Assembly (NCBI GenBank): GCA_945872015.1
Contig: CAMBYJ010000027.1
Location: 1 to 12,587, forward strand
Source: Chitinophaga pinensis
GTDB taxonomy: Bacteria; Bacteroidota; Bacteroidia; AKYH767-A; OLB10
Direction: 5' to 3'
Length of the DNA stretch: 12,587 nucleotides
Of the stretch, positions 1 to 8,408 are shown piece by piece. The position numbers were made by a program, and so were the translations under genes. The notes below the pieces were generated by a model, which did not search any database, was not told the origin of the DNA, and saw only the letters and a list, made by a program, of their open reading frames with translations. How positions within the stretch are numbered: position 1 is the first letter of the stretch; each line of letters opens with the position of its first letter.

Positions 1-3000
1 ATAAGATGGTAAATCACCTTTCCTATCAGCAATACGTTTATCGGGTTTCATGTTGTTTATCGCATCGTTAAATTTGATATCCGACGAACATGATTGCAAA
101 ATTCCACGGCTATACGTAAAGTACCACCAGTTGCCTTGGTCTGCTTCTAAATATAAATTCAGCACGTCGCCGTTTTTCTTTTTCTGAATTTCGAAATAGC
201 CGGTCAGCTGTCGACTAATTGTGTTTTTATCAATGAAGCCAACACCGATTGGTCCAACCGATTTAAAGCTTTGCGAATTCTTATTCCAATACATTTTTAA
301 GTCTGTCAGATATAATGTTTGCTGAAGCTCCTGCGGAACTTTCTTCGGAGCACCATACAAGGTAAACTCTGAAACCATCTTATCTGCTTTTTCTGTACCT
401 ACAATAGCACGCATACTTCTTGTCCAGATTGAACGTGTATCGTTCGTAGGTTTTAGGCTGCTGTTGCCTGTTATACTTTCCGACATTAACTTCAAAGCAT
501 CGTTATTAAACATAAAGTCGAGGCCAAGTAATGCATCTATTGAAGTTGAATCATTCAACGGATTATAAATTACACGGCCGTTAAAAGTTGTTTGAAGCTG
601 ACCGAAATTAAATCCTGGTTTTAATTCTCCTTCAGCAATTACATAGCACGAATCGTTATTTAATGAAATGCTATTTCCGGGTAAATCAGGATTAACAATT
701 TTCTCTTTACTTGCAATGTAATAACTATTCGATTTATCATTGTAACTTAAATATCCTTTTACAGATACCATGGTAGAGTCGCTGTTTTTTTCCTTCGGAG
801 AAATAAATCCAGCATAATACCCCGAACTATCGCTGCTTAAGAATATACCAACTCCAAGTCGCTCACCATTTTCGTTACGTGGCTCATCAACAGGAATCGT
901 TAGGTTTTTAATATCAATGTCTGATTTAAATCCGAACCAGTTGATAGATAATCCTGCCGTACATAAATGTTTTACACTCGCAAATCCATCAAAGTTTAAT
1001 AAAGGATTAGAAGCATTAATCTGTACTCTTCCTTTATACTGAATGTTTGTGCTTAACTGGAAGTTTTCAGTTTCAGGAATATTACCATTCGCATAGGTTT
1101 GTTTCGCTGTATCAACACCAATTCGCTCTAACGAAATCAAATGTGGCGTACCTGCGTGGTCGTTATATGCATACTGTCCTGTTCCTTCGTATTCTTTTCT
1201 TCCTTTAACTTGAATTTGTGCCCCTGTGATAGTGTGATATTTACTAACTACATTCGCAACTACTTTAGCATTTAATAGTGGACGCATATACGCATCTTTC
1301 TCAATGACGATCGTAGCTGTATCGTTCGGTTGTATACTAGCATCAGCTACTAAAATCTCTTTTACTTTGTTCGCTTTAATTAAATAGTCGTTTAAGTTAT
1401 AACGTGCTAAGCCTGCATTCCATCTAAGCGAATCCTGAAAAGCATTCGTCGAAACGAAATCAGATCCTTCGATATTAAGTTTTGTTTTGTCAGCATTTTC
1501 ATTACCAAACTCAACTTCATCTTTGTCGATGAACCATTTAAATTGCGCAATGTAACAGATGTATTGATTTAAAGGAAAACTCACATATGAACCTTTTCCA
1601 TTAGAGATAAAATTACCGAATCGGTTGACTAAATCAATTTTAGCATTTACATTTTTTGTTTGAATTGCTAATATTGATTCTATGTCTGATTTCAATTTGA
1701 AGTCAGCCGTGTCAGAGCCGTATGCATCTTGCTTAAACCAGAAATTTTTTGCTTCTAAATTCGATGCATCAAACTTCGCATCTCCATTTCCACCTAATCC
1801 TTTTGATGCCAATAACAAATTACCAGTTAACGAAACTTGTTTGTTATATACTTCAATTGGATCTGTTGTCATGTAAACATACATCTCATCTTTCTTAGGT
1901 CGCCAGTTAATAGCTGTTTTTTTGCCTTGTGCATCAGGGAATCCTACGCCTGCAATCGTTTCTTTTCTTAAATCGAATGCTGTATTTTGCATATTCGTTG
2001 AATCAATGAAGAAAACAATTTCTTTGGAGGTACTCGATGAACTTAAATAATCGACTTTACCATCTCCTAATAAACCAGCATAGCTTAAATCGATATGATT
2101 AGTAAAGGTTCCTTTTCCACTGTACATCGGATACCCTTCACTCGGTGAGTTACGTTCAAATCCGAATGAATAATCAGGACGGATAACCGCCATTTCTTTA
2201 ATGTCTGGAAATATTCCACCTGATACAAATGTCCCTGCGAACTTCATCCCGCCAGAGGAGAAATTATCGAGTGAGTCAATTGTAAATGGTTCAATTTTAA
2301 AATAGAATTTATCTCGATCATAAACACCTCCGTAAATAGAACGATGATCATAATAAACGTATGATTCTTTATCACTCACAAACTTCGGATACTGCGAATA
2401 ACTTTTTCTACTTGATTTATTATTCAAACTATCAATGTACAATACACCTGATACATTTTGTAATGTACTCTTTAAAGGAATCAATTTCGGATTTCCTTTT
2501 TCATCTAACTCGCTATCAGAAACTACTTTCAAACGAATCGAATCGATGGTTGCTAAATTGAATTTAAATTGATCATAAATAAACTCGAAATTCTTTCCGA
2601 AGAAATCAGAACGACCTGCATGCACTTTACCAGAGAATTCAAAGTCGCGATTCTTCTTTAATTTGATCTTTTGATTTTCGGGAGTAACCCATACCGCTTG
2701 TGTATCGCTCAAAAACACTCTCGATACACCTTCCATATCCAAATCGAAATTCAATAAGTTTAATTTTGCATTTGGCTTCGCAGAGATAACAGAACTGATT
2801 TCAATTTTATCGTAATCGATTTTTTCTGTTTTTGCTTCTAAGTAATAAACTACTTTATCTTTTGCGACAGCACTCGATGTTTCTGAATCATACGTCAAGA
2901 ATCCTTTGTTTGCTAAAAAGATCATTAACGATTTTGCTTCAGATTCAGCAACTCCTAGCATCTGCGCAAGGGTAGCTGAATAAATCACATCTCCATAACT

Positions 3001-4365
3001 TCTGTTGTATTTGTAAATTAGTTGCAACGGATTGTAATCGCTCAAGCCCTGCAACTGACGGAAGCGATCGTCCGAAAATAAATTTTCAGACTCTAACCAC
3101 ATCTTACTTTCACCAGCACCCGAAATCATTTTTAATTCCATCAAAGGATCATCAATTTTCCAATAAACTCCGTCTACATACATGTCTACTTTATGGAATG
3201 AATTGAAAAAGGGCATACTCATACCGGTAGAGTTATCTATAATCAAACTCACCTGACGATCTTTATTTACATATTTAAAATCGAGTGAAGGGTGATAGAT
3301 ACTATCTGTATCAAAATAAATAATGGCTGTTGCATTTTGTGCACTTAATCGCTCAGGACGAACAACGAAACTTTTACATTGAACACTCAATTGTATTTTG
3401 CCATTGCGCTTGAAGTTCAATGTTGCTTTTTGATCTTTTGTTCCAGCACCAATCATCTTTGCACCTTGTTGCGAAAAACCTCCAACGTAATCAGCATCTT
3501 TAATTAATTCTTTGATGGTTAAATTAGCATCATAACTTTGAAAGCGAGGGTAGGTAGCATTGCTTGAGTCTGCATTAGCTAAAATTTTATCTGTTACTTT
3601 TCCCATTAGCGCCGTCTTGAAAAACTTTTTGTTGTAAAAATCTGCAGAGTCAGATGAGTAAATACTACTCGTAACATCAATCGTTGTATTTCTTAAATTA
3701 GCAAATGCTTCTTCTTCTGGAATACCTGCTCGCATCCAATTGATTTTACCTCCCGTTCCATAAAACTTTTTGATTAATGGATAATAAACACCTTGAATAG
3801 TGTATATAACACTGCTGTCTGATTTTGCATAGCAGGTTAGTGTCATTGACGGAAAATTAACTTTAGGTACTGAATCGAAATCAAAAATAAAATCACTTGT
3901 GCCTGCTACCCATTTTGTAGATGATGATTGATACAAAATATTTCCACTGAACAATCCTGAACAGATTTCAATATAATCGCTGTAATATTTTGTTTTGCCA
4001 AACAGCATTTTATCAAGACTACTATGCCACTTCGTAAACATCTCTGCCGACTTTCCTGATTCGGAAAAACCAATCAATGCTTCTATGTAATTACTGAAAT
4101 CAGGAAATGGTTTCAAGCGTTTCTTTAACATGTCGTTACACGTTTTAACAACAACAGCTTGTTGATCAGGAGTGAATTTAGGTTGCTCGAGCCAGACTAA
4201 TTCGAAACGGTCTGTTAACTTTTCCGTTTCTTTTTTATTAGTTAATTCTAAATACGCTTTTATTTCTTTGAAAAAAGTAGGAGCATCTGTAGAGAATGGT
4301 TTCTGTACTTGAGCAAATACAGTAAAAGGAATTATAAATAAGAGTGATAAAAGTAATTTTTTCAT
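1..4365 (-). CDS. Giant exported protein of unknown function (C-terminus beyond window)
   Basis: The reading frame is open from ATG at 4365 to base 1, 1455 codons, and I checked it triplet by triplet with no in-frame stop. Residues 1-18 (MKKLLLSLLFIIPFTVFA, then Q) form a textbook Sec signal peptide with an AxxA-like cleavage region. Residues about 20-110 look helical and charged. The rest is mostly short alternating polar/hydrophobic segments rich in Ser, Asp, Asn, Tyr and Phe, typical of large beta-rich periplasmic or surface proteins. An exception is about 460-510, which reads like a winged-helix segment. Only about nine cysteines are scattered through it and I see no obvious tandem repeat. 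A WWY cluster at 1413-1415 lies close to the left edge. The start lies 6 nt after the prmA stop, so both are probably co-transcribed. I do not recognise the family. A large beta-scaffold of the envelope is my inference from composition; the existence of the gene is near certain, its function unknown. Confidence 0.93.
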   Translation of the reverse strand, partial: MKKLLLSLLFIIPFTVFAQVQKPFSTDAPTFFKEIKAYLELTNKKETEKLTDRFELVWLEQPKFTPDQQAVVVKTCNDMLKKRLKPFPDFSNYIEALIGFSESGKSAEMFTKWHSSLDKMLFGKTKYYSDYIEICSGLFSGNILYQSSSTKWVAGTSDFIFDFDSVPKVNFPSMTLTCYAKSDSSVIYTIQGVYYPLIKKFYGTGGKINWMRAGIPEEEAFANLRNTTIDVTSSIYSSDSADFYNKKFFKTALMGKVTDKILANADSSNATYPRFQSYDANLTIKELIKDADYVGGFSQQGAKMIGAGTKDQKATLNFKRNGKIQLSVQCKSFVVRPERLSAQNATAIIYFDTDSIYHPSLDFKYVNKDRQVSLIIDNSTGMSMPFFNSFHKVDMYVDGVYWKIDDPLMELKMISGAGESKMWLESENLFSDDRFRQLQGLSDYNPLQLIYKYNRSYGDVIYSATLAQMLGVAESEAKSLMIFLANKGFLTYDSETSSAVAKDKVVYYLEAKTEKIDYDKIEISSVISAKPNAKLNLLNFDLDMEGVSRVFLSDTQAVWVTPENQKIKLKKNRDFEFSGKVHAGRSDFFGKNFEFIYDQFKFNLATIDSIRLKVVSDSELDEKGNPKLIPLKSTLQNVSGVLYIDSLNNKSSRKSYSQYPKFVSDKESYVYYDHRSIYGGVYDRDKFYFKIEPFTIDSLDNFSSGGMKFAGTFVSGGIFPDIKEMAVIRPDYSFGFERNSPSEGYPMYSGKGTFTNHIDLSYAGLLGDGKVDYLSSSSTSKEIVFFIDSTNMQNTAFDLRKETIAGVGFPDAQGKKTAINWRPKKDEMYVYMTTDPIEVYNKQVSLTGNLLLASKGLGGNGDAKFDASNLEAKNFWFKQDAYGSDTADFKLKSDIESILAIQTKNVNAKIDLVNRFGNFISNGKGSYVSFPLNQYICYIAQFKWFIDKDEVEFGNENADKTKLNIEGSDFVSTNAFQDSLRWNAGLARYNLNDYLIKANKVKEILVADASIQPNDTATIVIEKDAYMRPLLNAKVVANVVSKYHTITGAQIQVKGRKEYEGTGQYAYNDHAGTPHLISLERIGVDTAKQTYANGNIPETENFQLSTNIQYKGRVQINASNPLLNFDGFASVKHLCTAGLSINWFGFKSDIDIKNLTIPVDEPRNENGERLGVGIFLSSDSSGYYAGFISPKEKNSDSTMVSVKGYLSYNDKSNSYYIASKEKIVNPDLPGNSISLNNDSCYVIAEGELKPGFNFGQLQTTFNGRVIYNPLNDSTSIDALLGLDFMFNNDALKLMSESITGNSSLKPTNDTRSIWTRSMRAIVGTEKADKMVSEFTLYGAPKKVPQELQQTLYLTDLKMYWNKNSQSFKSVGPIGVGFIDKNTISRQLTGYFEIQKKKNGDVLNLYLEADQGNWWYFTYSRGILQSCSSDIKFNDAINNMKPDKRIADRKGDLPSY

Positions 4366-4371
4366 TCGTGA

Positions 4372-5208
4372 TTATTGTTTTTTGAAGGTAGCACAACACC
4401 AATCGTTTTGTGAAGTATGTTGTAAATAGTCGATATGATATTCAGCTGCTTTATTTTTGATAACGGACAAATCCGAAGTATAATATCCGCTAGTAATTAA
4501 TAATCCACCAGCATTTAATGAAGCAGCATATTTATCTAAATCATTTAAAATGATATTCCGATTGATATTTGCTAAAATGATATCGTATGATTTGCCTTCT
4601 AGCAATTCGCTACTTCCAAGTGCGACTTCAATTTGAGGATAGCCGTTACGCTGCGCATTCTCGATGGAATTATCTACAGAGTTCGGATCATAGTCGATGG
4701 CATAAGCAGAACTGGCTCCGAGTTGCATTCCAAGAATGGCAAGAATTCCTGTGCCACATCCCATATCTAACAACGATTTATTTTTGAAGTCGATATCCAA
4801 CATAGCTTCCATCACCTGTGATGTCGTTGGATGGTGACCTGTTCCAAAAGCCATTCTAGGTTGAACAATTATTTCATGCGAGTAAGATGAATTCGCCTCG
4901 TGGAATTCAGCACGGACATAAATCTTGTTACCAATAATTTCTGGTTGATAATTCTTTTCCCATTCGGCGTTCCAGTTTTGCCATGGAATATCCTGAATGC
5001 TGTAAGTTACTTCGCAATTCAGTTCTTTAATGCCTTCGATAATTTCTAGAACAGCGTCATTATTAAAGTTAGCAGTTTGTATGTATGCTTTGAATCCTTG
5101 CGGCGTATCTTCAAACATTTCAAATCCGACTTCTCCTAATTGGTAAGTCAGCATTTCGCCAAATAATTCCAGCGGATTTAGTTGTAGGTTTAGTTCTGTA
5201 TAGTTCAC
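4372..5208 (-). CDS. prmA: Ribosomal protein L11 methyltransferase
   Basis: PrmA transfers methyl groups from S-adenosylmethionine to ribosomal protein L11 in the cytoplasm. The 278-aa product has a small N-terminal substrate-recognition part (about 1-95) and a class I methyltransferase domain. Visible motifs are the PrmA signature MAFGTGHHPTT (119-129), the SAM-binding loop LLDMGCGTGILAI (146-158), the acidic loop DYDPNSVDNSIENA (172-185) and motif IV DIILANINRN (209-218). Length is normal for Bacteroidota PrmA, a little shorter than the enterobacterial form. The start is GTG at 5208; an in-frame TAA lies 15 nt upstream and no ATG intervenes, so GTG is the only sensible choice. It is the first gene of a two-gene unit with the giant exported protein 6 nt downstream, a functionally odd pairing. 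Identity is secure from the motifs. Confidence 0.95.
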   Translation of the reverse strand: MNYTELNLQLNPLELFGEMLTYQLGEVGFEMFEDTPQGFKAYIQTANFNNDAVLEIIEGIKELNCEVTYSIQDIPWQNWNAEWEKNYQPEIIGNKIYVRAEFHEANSSYSHEIIVQPRMAFGTGHHPTTSQVMEAMLDIDFKNKSLLDMGCGTGILAILGMQLGASSAYAIDYDPNSVDNSIENAQRNGYPQIEVALGSSELLEGKSYDIILANINRNIILNDLDKYAASLNAGGLLITSGYYTSDLSVIKNKAAEYHIDYLQHTSQNDWCCATFKKQ

Positions 5209-5382
5209 GAAATAAAAGTATTATTTTAGATGGGCAAGAATTGATTACTTCCAATCATGTTTTCAACACTTTTATTAAGTGATATTTTTAACAATTATCA
5301 GCATTTGCCCGTGAATTAAATCATCAATGCCTGCATTTTATTGCGCCACTTCTTGATTATCTTCGTAGCCTATAGTTGTATT
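5209..5382. promoter_or_regulatory. Divergent prmA / hutI promoter region
   Basis: These 174 bases separate divergent genes and must hold both promoters, but no full consensus is visible. On the minus strand TACTTTTA (5213-5220) matches the flavobacterial -7 box TAnnTTTG at 7 of 8 positions and ends 4 nt before the prmA GTG; the nearest TTG is only 14 nt upstream. On the plus strand TATAGTTG (5371-5378), also 7 of 8, ends 4 nt before the hutI ATG, with TTG 15 nt upstream. A perfect small palindrome, CACTT-TTATT-AAGTG (5267-5281), sits mid-region and could be an operator. All are candidates only. Confidence 0.4.
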
Positions 5383-6615
5383 ATGAATAGAACGCTTATT
5401 ACCAATATTAAAGGACTCGTACAGGCGAATAGAAGTCATGTGATTATGGGGGCCGATATGAAGGAGTTGCCAATTATTGATGATGCCTGGTTGCTGATTC
5501 AAGGAGAGGAGATTGCTGCTGTTGGACACATGAATCATATGCCGCATTCGGATGTTACCGATGTTATTGATGCTACCAATCGTTTTATATTGCCTGCTTA
5601 TTGTGATTCGCACACACATATTGTTTTTGCTGGCTCGCGCGAGGCTGAGTTCGTTGATCGTGTTCATGGTTTAACTTATGAAGAAATTGCAAAGCGTGGT
5701 GGTGGTATTCTAAATTCTGCTAAGCGATTACAAACGACTTCCGAAGAAGAATTATTTGAAGGTGCTATGTCGCGCATTCACGAAATGACCATGACAGGTA
5801 CAGGTGCGATTGAAATTAAAAGTGGATACGGATTATCTTATGATGCAGAGATAAAAATGCTTCGTGTTATTCGCCGTTTGAAAGAAGCGACTGATTTAAC
5901 CATTAAAGCAACTTTTTTAGGAGCACATGCTTTCCCTGCAGAGTTTAAAGAAAATCGTTCAGCCTATGTGGATTTATTAGTTGATCAATTAATTCCTTTT
6001 ATCGCTGATGAAGGTCTTGCAGATTATAACGATGTATTTTGTGATCGTGGATTTTTTACTGTGGATGAAACAGATCGAATTTTAGAAGCTGGAAATAAAC
6101 GCGGACTAAAACCAAAAATTCACGCCAACGAATTAGATTTTTCAGGTGGAGTGCAAGTAGGAGTGAAGCATCACGCGTTATCAGTTGATCATTTAGAATG
6201 TGTAGGTGATGATGAAATCAAAACGTTATTAGGAAGTAAAACAATGCCTACGTTATTACCTGGTACTGCGTTCTTCTTAAAGATTCATTATCCTCCAGCT
6301 CGTAAAATGATTGATGCAGGTTTGGCAGTTGCACTAGCTAGCGATTATAATCCTGGTTCTTCTCCTTCTGGAAATATGAATTTTGTACTTACGTTAGCTT
6401 GTTTGTATTTAGGAATGTCGCCTGAAGAAGCCATCAATGCAGCAACATTAAACAGTGCTTATGCAATGGGTGTGATGGATGAGTTAGGTTCGATAGCGCC
6501 TCATAAAAAAGCAAACTTGTTTATCACGAAAGAAATTCCTTCTGTTGGATATATCCCTTATGCCTACGGAAGAAATGTAGTGGATAAAGTGATGATCAAC
6601 GGAAAATTGAAATAA
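5383..6615 (+). CDS. hutI: Imidazolonepropionase
   Basis: HutI hydrolyses 4-imidazolone-5-propionate to N-formimino-L-glutamate, the third step of histidine degradation. The 410-aa product is an amidohydrolase-fold enzyme. Visible are the metal-binding HTH (residues 77-79, in CDSHTHIVFAGSREAEF), SGYG (147-150), AHAF (181-184), HANELDFSGG (247-256), VDHLE (268-272) and the C-terminal metal/catalytic Asp321 in ASDYNPGSSPSG. I chose ATG at 5383, giving a normal HutI length; the frame extends upstream to a TTG at 5341, but those 14 residues are atypical. ftcD follows after 26 nt and consumes the product. Codon use is uneven: the first 96 codons contain no TTA (0 of 6 Leu) and no GAA (0 of 5 Glu), while the rest uses mainly TTA and 19 GAA of 22 Glu. 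hutH and hutU are not in the window. Confidence 0.96.
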   Translation: MNRTLITNIKGLVQANRSHVIMGADMKELPIIDDAWLLIQGEEIAAVGHMNHMPHSDVTDVIDATNRFILPAYCDSHTHIVFAGSREAEFVDRVHGLTYEEIAKRGGGILNSAKRLQTTSEEELFEGAMSRIHEMTMTGTGAIEIKSGYGLSYDAEIKMLRVIRRLKEATDLTIKATFLGAHAFPAEFKENRSAYVDLLVDQLIPFIADEGLADYNDVFCDRGFFTVDETDRILEAGNKRGLKPKIHANELDFSGGVQVGVKHHALSVDHLECVGDDEIKTLLGSKTMPTLLPGTAFFLKIHYPPARKMIDAGLAVALASDYNPGSSPSGNMNFVLTLACLYLGMSPEEAINAATLNSAYAMGVMDELGSIAPHKKANLFITKEIPSVGYIPYAYGRNVVDKVMINGKLK

Positions 6616-6641
6616 TAAATTAAAAATCGTTTATAAAAGAT

Positions 6642-8318
6642 ATGAAACAATTAATTGAGTGTGTTCCTAATTTTAGTGAAGGAAATAATTTACAGGTTAT
6701 CAATCAGATTACGGATGCTATCAGCAGTGTAGAAGGAGTGAAGTTATTGAATGTTGATCCAGGTAAAGCGACTAACCGTACTGTTGTAACGTTAGTAGGT
6801 GAACCTGCAGCTGTTGTTGAAGCTGCATTCCGTGGAATTCAAAAAGCAGCAGAGTTAATCGATATGTCGAAGCATCATGGTGAGCATCCTCGAATGGGCG
6901 CTACTGATGTTTGTCCGTTTATTCCTGTTGCAAATATTACGATGGAAGAAACAGCAGCTTGGAGTCAGAAGTTAGCTAAGCGAGTTGGAGAAGAGTTAAA
7001 CATTCCTGTTTATTTATATGAAGATGCACAATCGGATAAATCAAGAAGTAATCTTTCGGTAATCCGTGCAGGTGAGTACGAAGGATTTTTCAAAAAGATA
7101 AAAGAGCCTCAATGGAAACCTGATTTTGGTCCTGCAGAATTTTCGGCAAAGTCAGGTGGGACAGTTATCGGCGCTCGCGACTTTTTAATTGCTTATAATG
7201 TGAATCTGAATTCTAAGTCGGTGAAGCGTGCTAACTCAATCGCGTTTGATATTCGCGAAGCAGGACGTATAAAGACGGATGAGAAAGGTAAGAAAGTCTT
7301 GGATGAACAAGGAAATGAAATCAGAATTCCGGGATCGTTAAAAGGAGTGAAAGCGATTGGTTGGTACATTGAAGAATATGGTCAAGCGCAGGTTTCCATT
7401 AATATTACACAATTCAGAGAAACACCTTTGCATATTGTTTTTGAAGAGTGTTATAAGAGTGGCTTCAATCGTGGTGCACGAGTAACGGGTAGTGAGTTAG
7501 TTGGCTTAGTTCCGTTGAGTGCAATGTTGGATGCTGGTAAATACTTTTTGAAGAAACAACGGTTATCCGCAGGTGTTAGTGATGATGAGTTAATTCATAT
7601 TGCTGTGAAATCGATGGGCTTAGATGAATTAGGTCCATTTGATCCGAAGCAACGTATCATCGAATATGTACTAAACGAAGGCAATCAAGCCCCATTAGTG
7701 AATATGAAGCTGAATGCATTTGCAGATGAAACTGCAAGTGAGTCGCCAGCACCAGGAGGTGGATCTATCTCTGCATACGCAGGCGTATTAGGTGTATCCT
7801 TAGCAACGATGGTAGCAAATTTAAGTGCATCGAAAAAAGGATGGGAAGACCGTTGGGAAGAGTTTAGTAACTGGGCAGAAAAAGGGCAACAATATAAAAA
7901 GCAATTATTGGATTTAGTTGATGAGGATACTCGTTCGTTTAATGCAATCATGAATGGATTTTCATTACCTAAAGGAACTGACGAAGAGAAAGCAATTCGC
8001 AAGCAGGCTATTCAGGATGCAACGAAATATGCTATTGAAGTCCCTTTGAAAGTGATGGAAGTTTCACTTGCTTCAATGGAAGTTATGAAGGCGATGGTAG
8101 AAATTGGAAATCCGAATTCGATTACAGATGCAGGTGTAGGAGCCTTATGTGCTCGTACAGCGGTATTAGGTGCGCATATGAATGTTAAGATTAATACAGG
8201 CAGCTACGATGACAAAACATTTGTAGCCGACATCTTAAAGAAAGCAGCAACTATTGAAGAGCAAGCGGTGAAATTAGAAGGGGAGATTGTGGCGTTGGTG
8301 AATAAAGCGATTGGTTAA
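6642..8318 (+). CDS. ftcD: Bifunctional glutamate formimidoyltransferase / formimidoyl-THF cyclodeaminase
   Basis: FtcD moves the formimino group of formiminoglutamate to tetrahydrofolate, releasing glutamate, then cyclises it to 5,10-methenyl-THF with loss of ammonia. The 558-aa protein is the fused form. The transferase part (about 1-335) opens with IECVPNFSEG (5-14) and carries GEHPRMGATDVCPF (80-93), where His82 corresponds to the known catalytic histidine of the mammalian enzyme. It also contains the folate-site region VTGSELVGLVP (281-291). The cyclodeaminase part (about 350-558) carries ESPAPGGGSISA (367-378), the helical bundle, and Asp430 in VDEDTRSFN, matching the catalytic Asp region. 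Length and domain order are as in the vertebrate and Bacteroidota fused enzymes, with no frameshift. It follows hutI by 26 nt, so the two form an operon channelling one-carbon units from histidine into folate. No intrinsic terminator with a T-tract follows; a repeat element does. Confidence 0.97.
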   Translation: MKQLIECVPNFSEGNNLQVINQITDAISSVEGVKLLNVDPGKATNRTVVTLVGEPAAVVEAAFRGIQKAAELIDMSKHHGEHPRMGATDVCPFIPVANITMEETAAWSQKLAKRVGEELNIPVYLYEDAQSDKSRSNLSVIRAGEYEGFFKKIKEPQWKPDFGPAEFSAKSGGTVIGARDFLIAYNVNLNSKSVKRANSIAFDIREAGRIKTDEKGKKVLDEQGNEIRIPGSLKGVKAIGWYIEEYGQAQVSINITQFRETPLHIVFEECYKSGFNRGARVTGSELVGLVPLSAMLDAGKYFLKKQRLSAGVSDDELIHIAVKSMGLDELGPFDPKQRIIEYVLNEGNQAPLVNMKLNAFADETASESPAPGGGSISAYAGVLGVSLATMVANLSASKKGWEDRWEEFSNWAEKGQQYKKQLLDLVDEDTRSFNAIMNGFSLPKGTDEEKAIRKQAIQDATKYAIEVPLKVMEVSLASMEVMKAMVEIGNPNSITDAGVGALCARTAVLGAHMNVKINTGSYDDKTFVADILKKAATIEEQAVKLEGEIVALVNKAIG

Positions 8319-8323
8319 TTTGC

Positions 8324-8377
8324 TCGCGAGGCTTCGCGATGTGCTGATGAGTTAATGTGCTTCCCGATGCTTCGGGA
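8324..8377. repeat. Composite repeat: hairpin, three degenerate 8-mers, hairpin
   Basis: Directly after ftcD lie two perfect stem-loops of identical plan: TCGCGA-GGCT-TCGCGA (8324-8339) and TCCCGA-TGCT-TCGGGA (8362-8377). They share the skeleton TC(G/C)CGA(G/T)GCTTCG(C/G)GA, and the differing stem base is changed on both arms, so pairing is kept. Between them stand three 8-bp units in register: ATGTGCTG, ATGAGTTA and ATGTGCTT (8339-8362). Neither hairpin is followed by a T-tract, so a classic intrinsic terminator is unlikely. It looks like a REP-like or minisatellite intergenic element; mobility is not shown. Confidence 0.65.
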
Positions 8378-8408
8378 TTGAAAAAGAAATAATTTGTAAT
8401 TTTAATTC

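Noticed and set aside
1682..2561. Two small plus-strand frames inside the giant gene
   Set aside because: They lie antisense to the fully open 1455-codon frame and have no protein-like features of their own.
1..4365. Possible frameshift or pseudogene in the giant frame
   Set aside because: Every in-frame triplet from 4365 to 1 was checked and none is a stop; composition is uniform throughout.
5341..5382. Upstream extension of hutI to a TTG start
   Set aside because: The added 14 residues (MRHFLIIFVAYSCI) do not belong to HutI, and ATG 5383 gives the normal length and lead-in.
5338..5667. 109-aa minus-strand frame over the start of hutI
   Set aside because: It is a shadow of hutI, lacks any recognisable domain, and hutI has strong motifs on the other strand.
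7685..8002. 105-aa minus-strand frame inside ftcD
   Set aside because: It is an antisense shadow of the conserved cyclodeaminase domain.
8324..8377. The two hairpins after ftcD as intrinsic terminators
   Set aside because: Neither stem is followed by a T-tract on either strand; the shared plan and the octamers between them fit a repeat element better.
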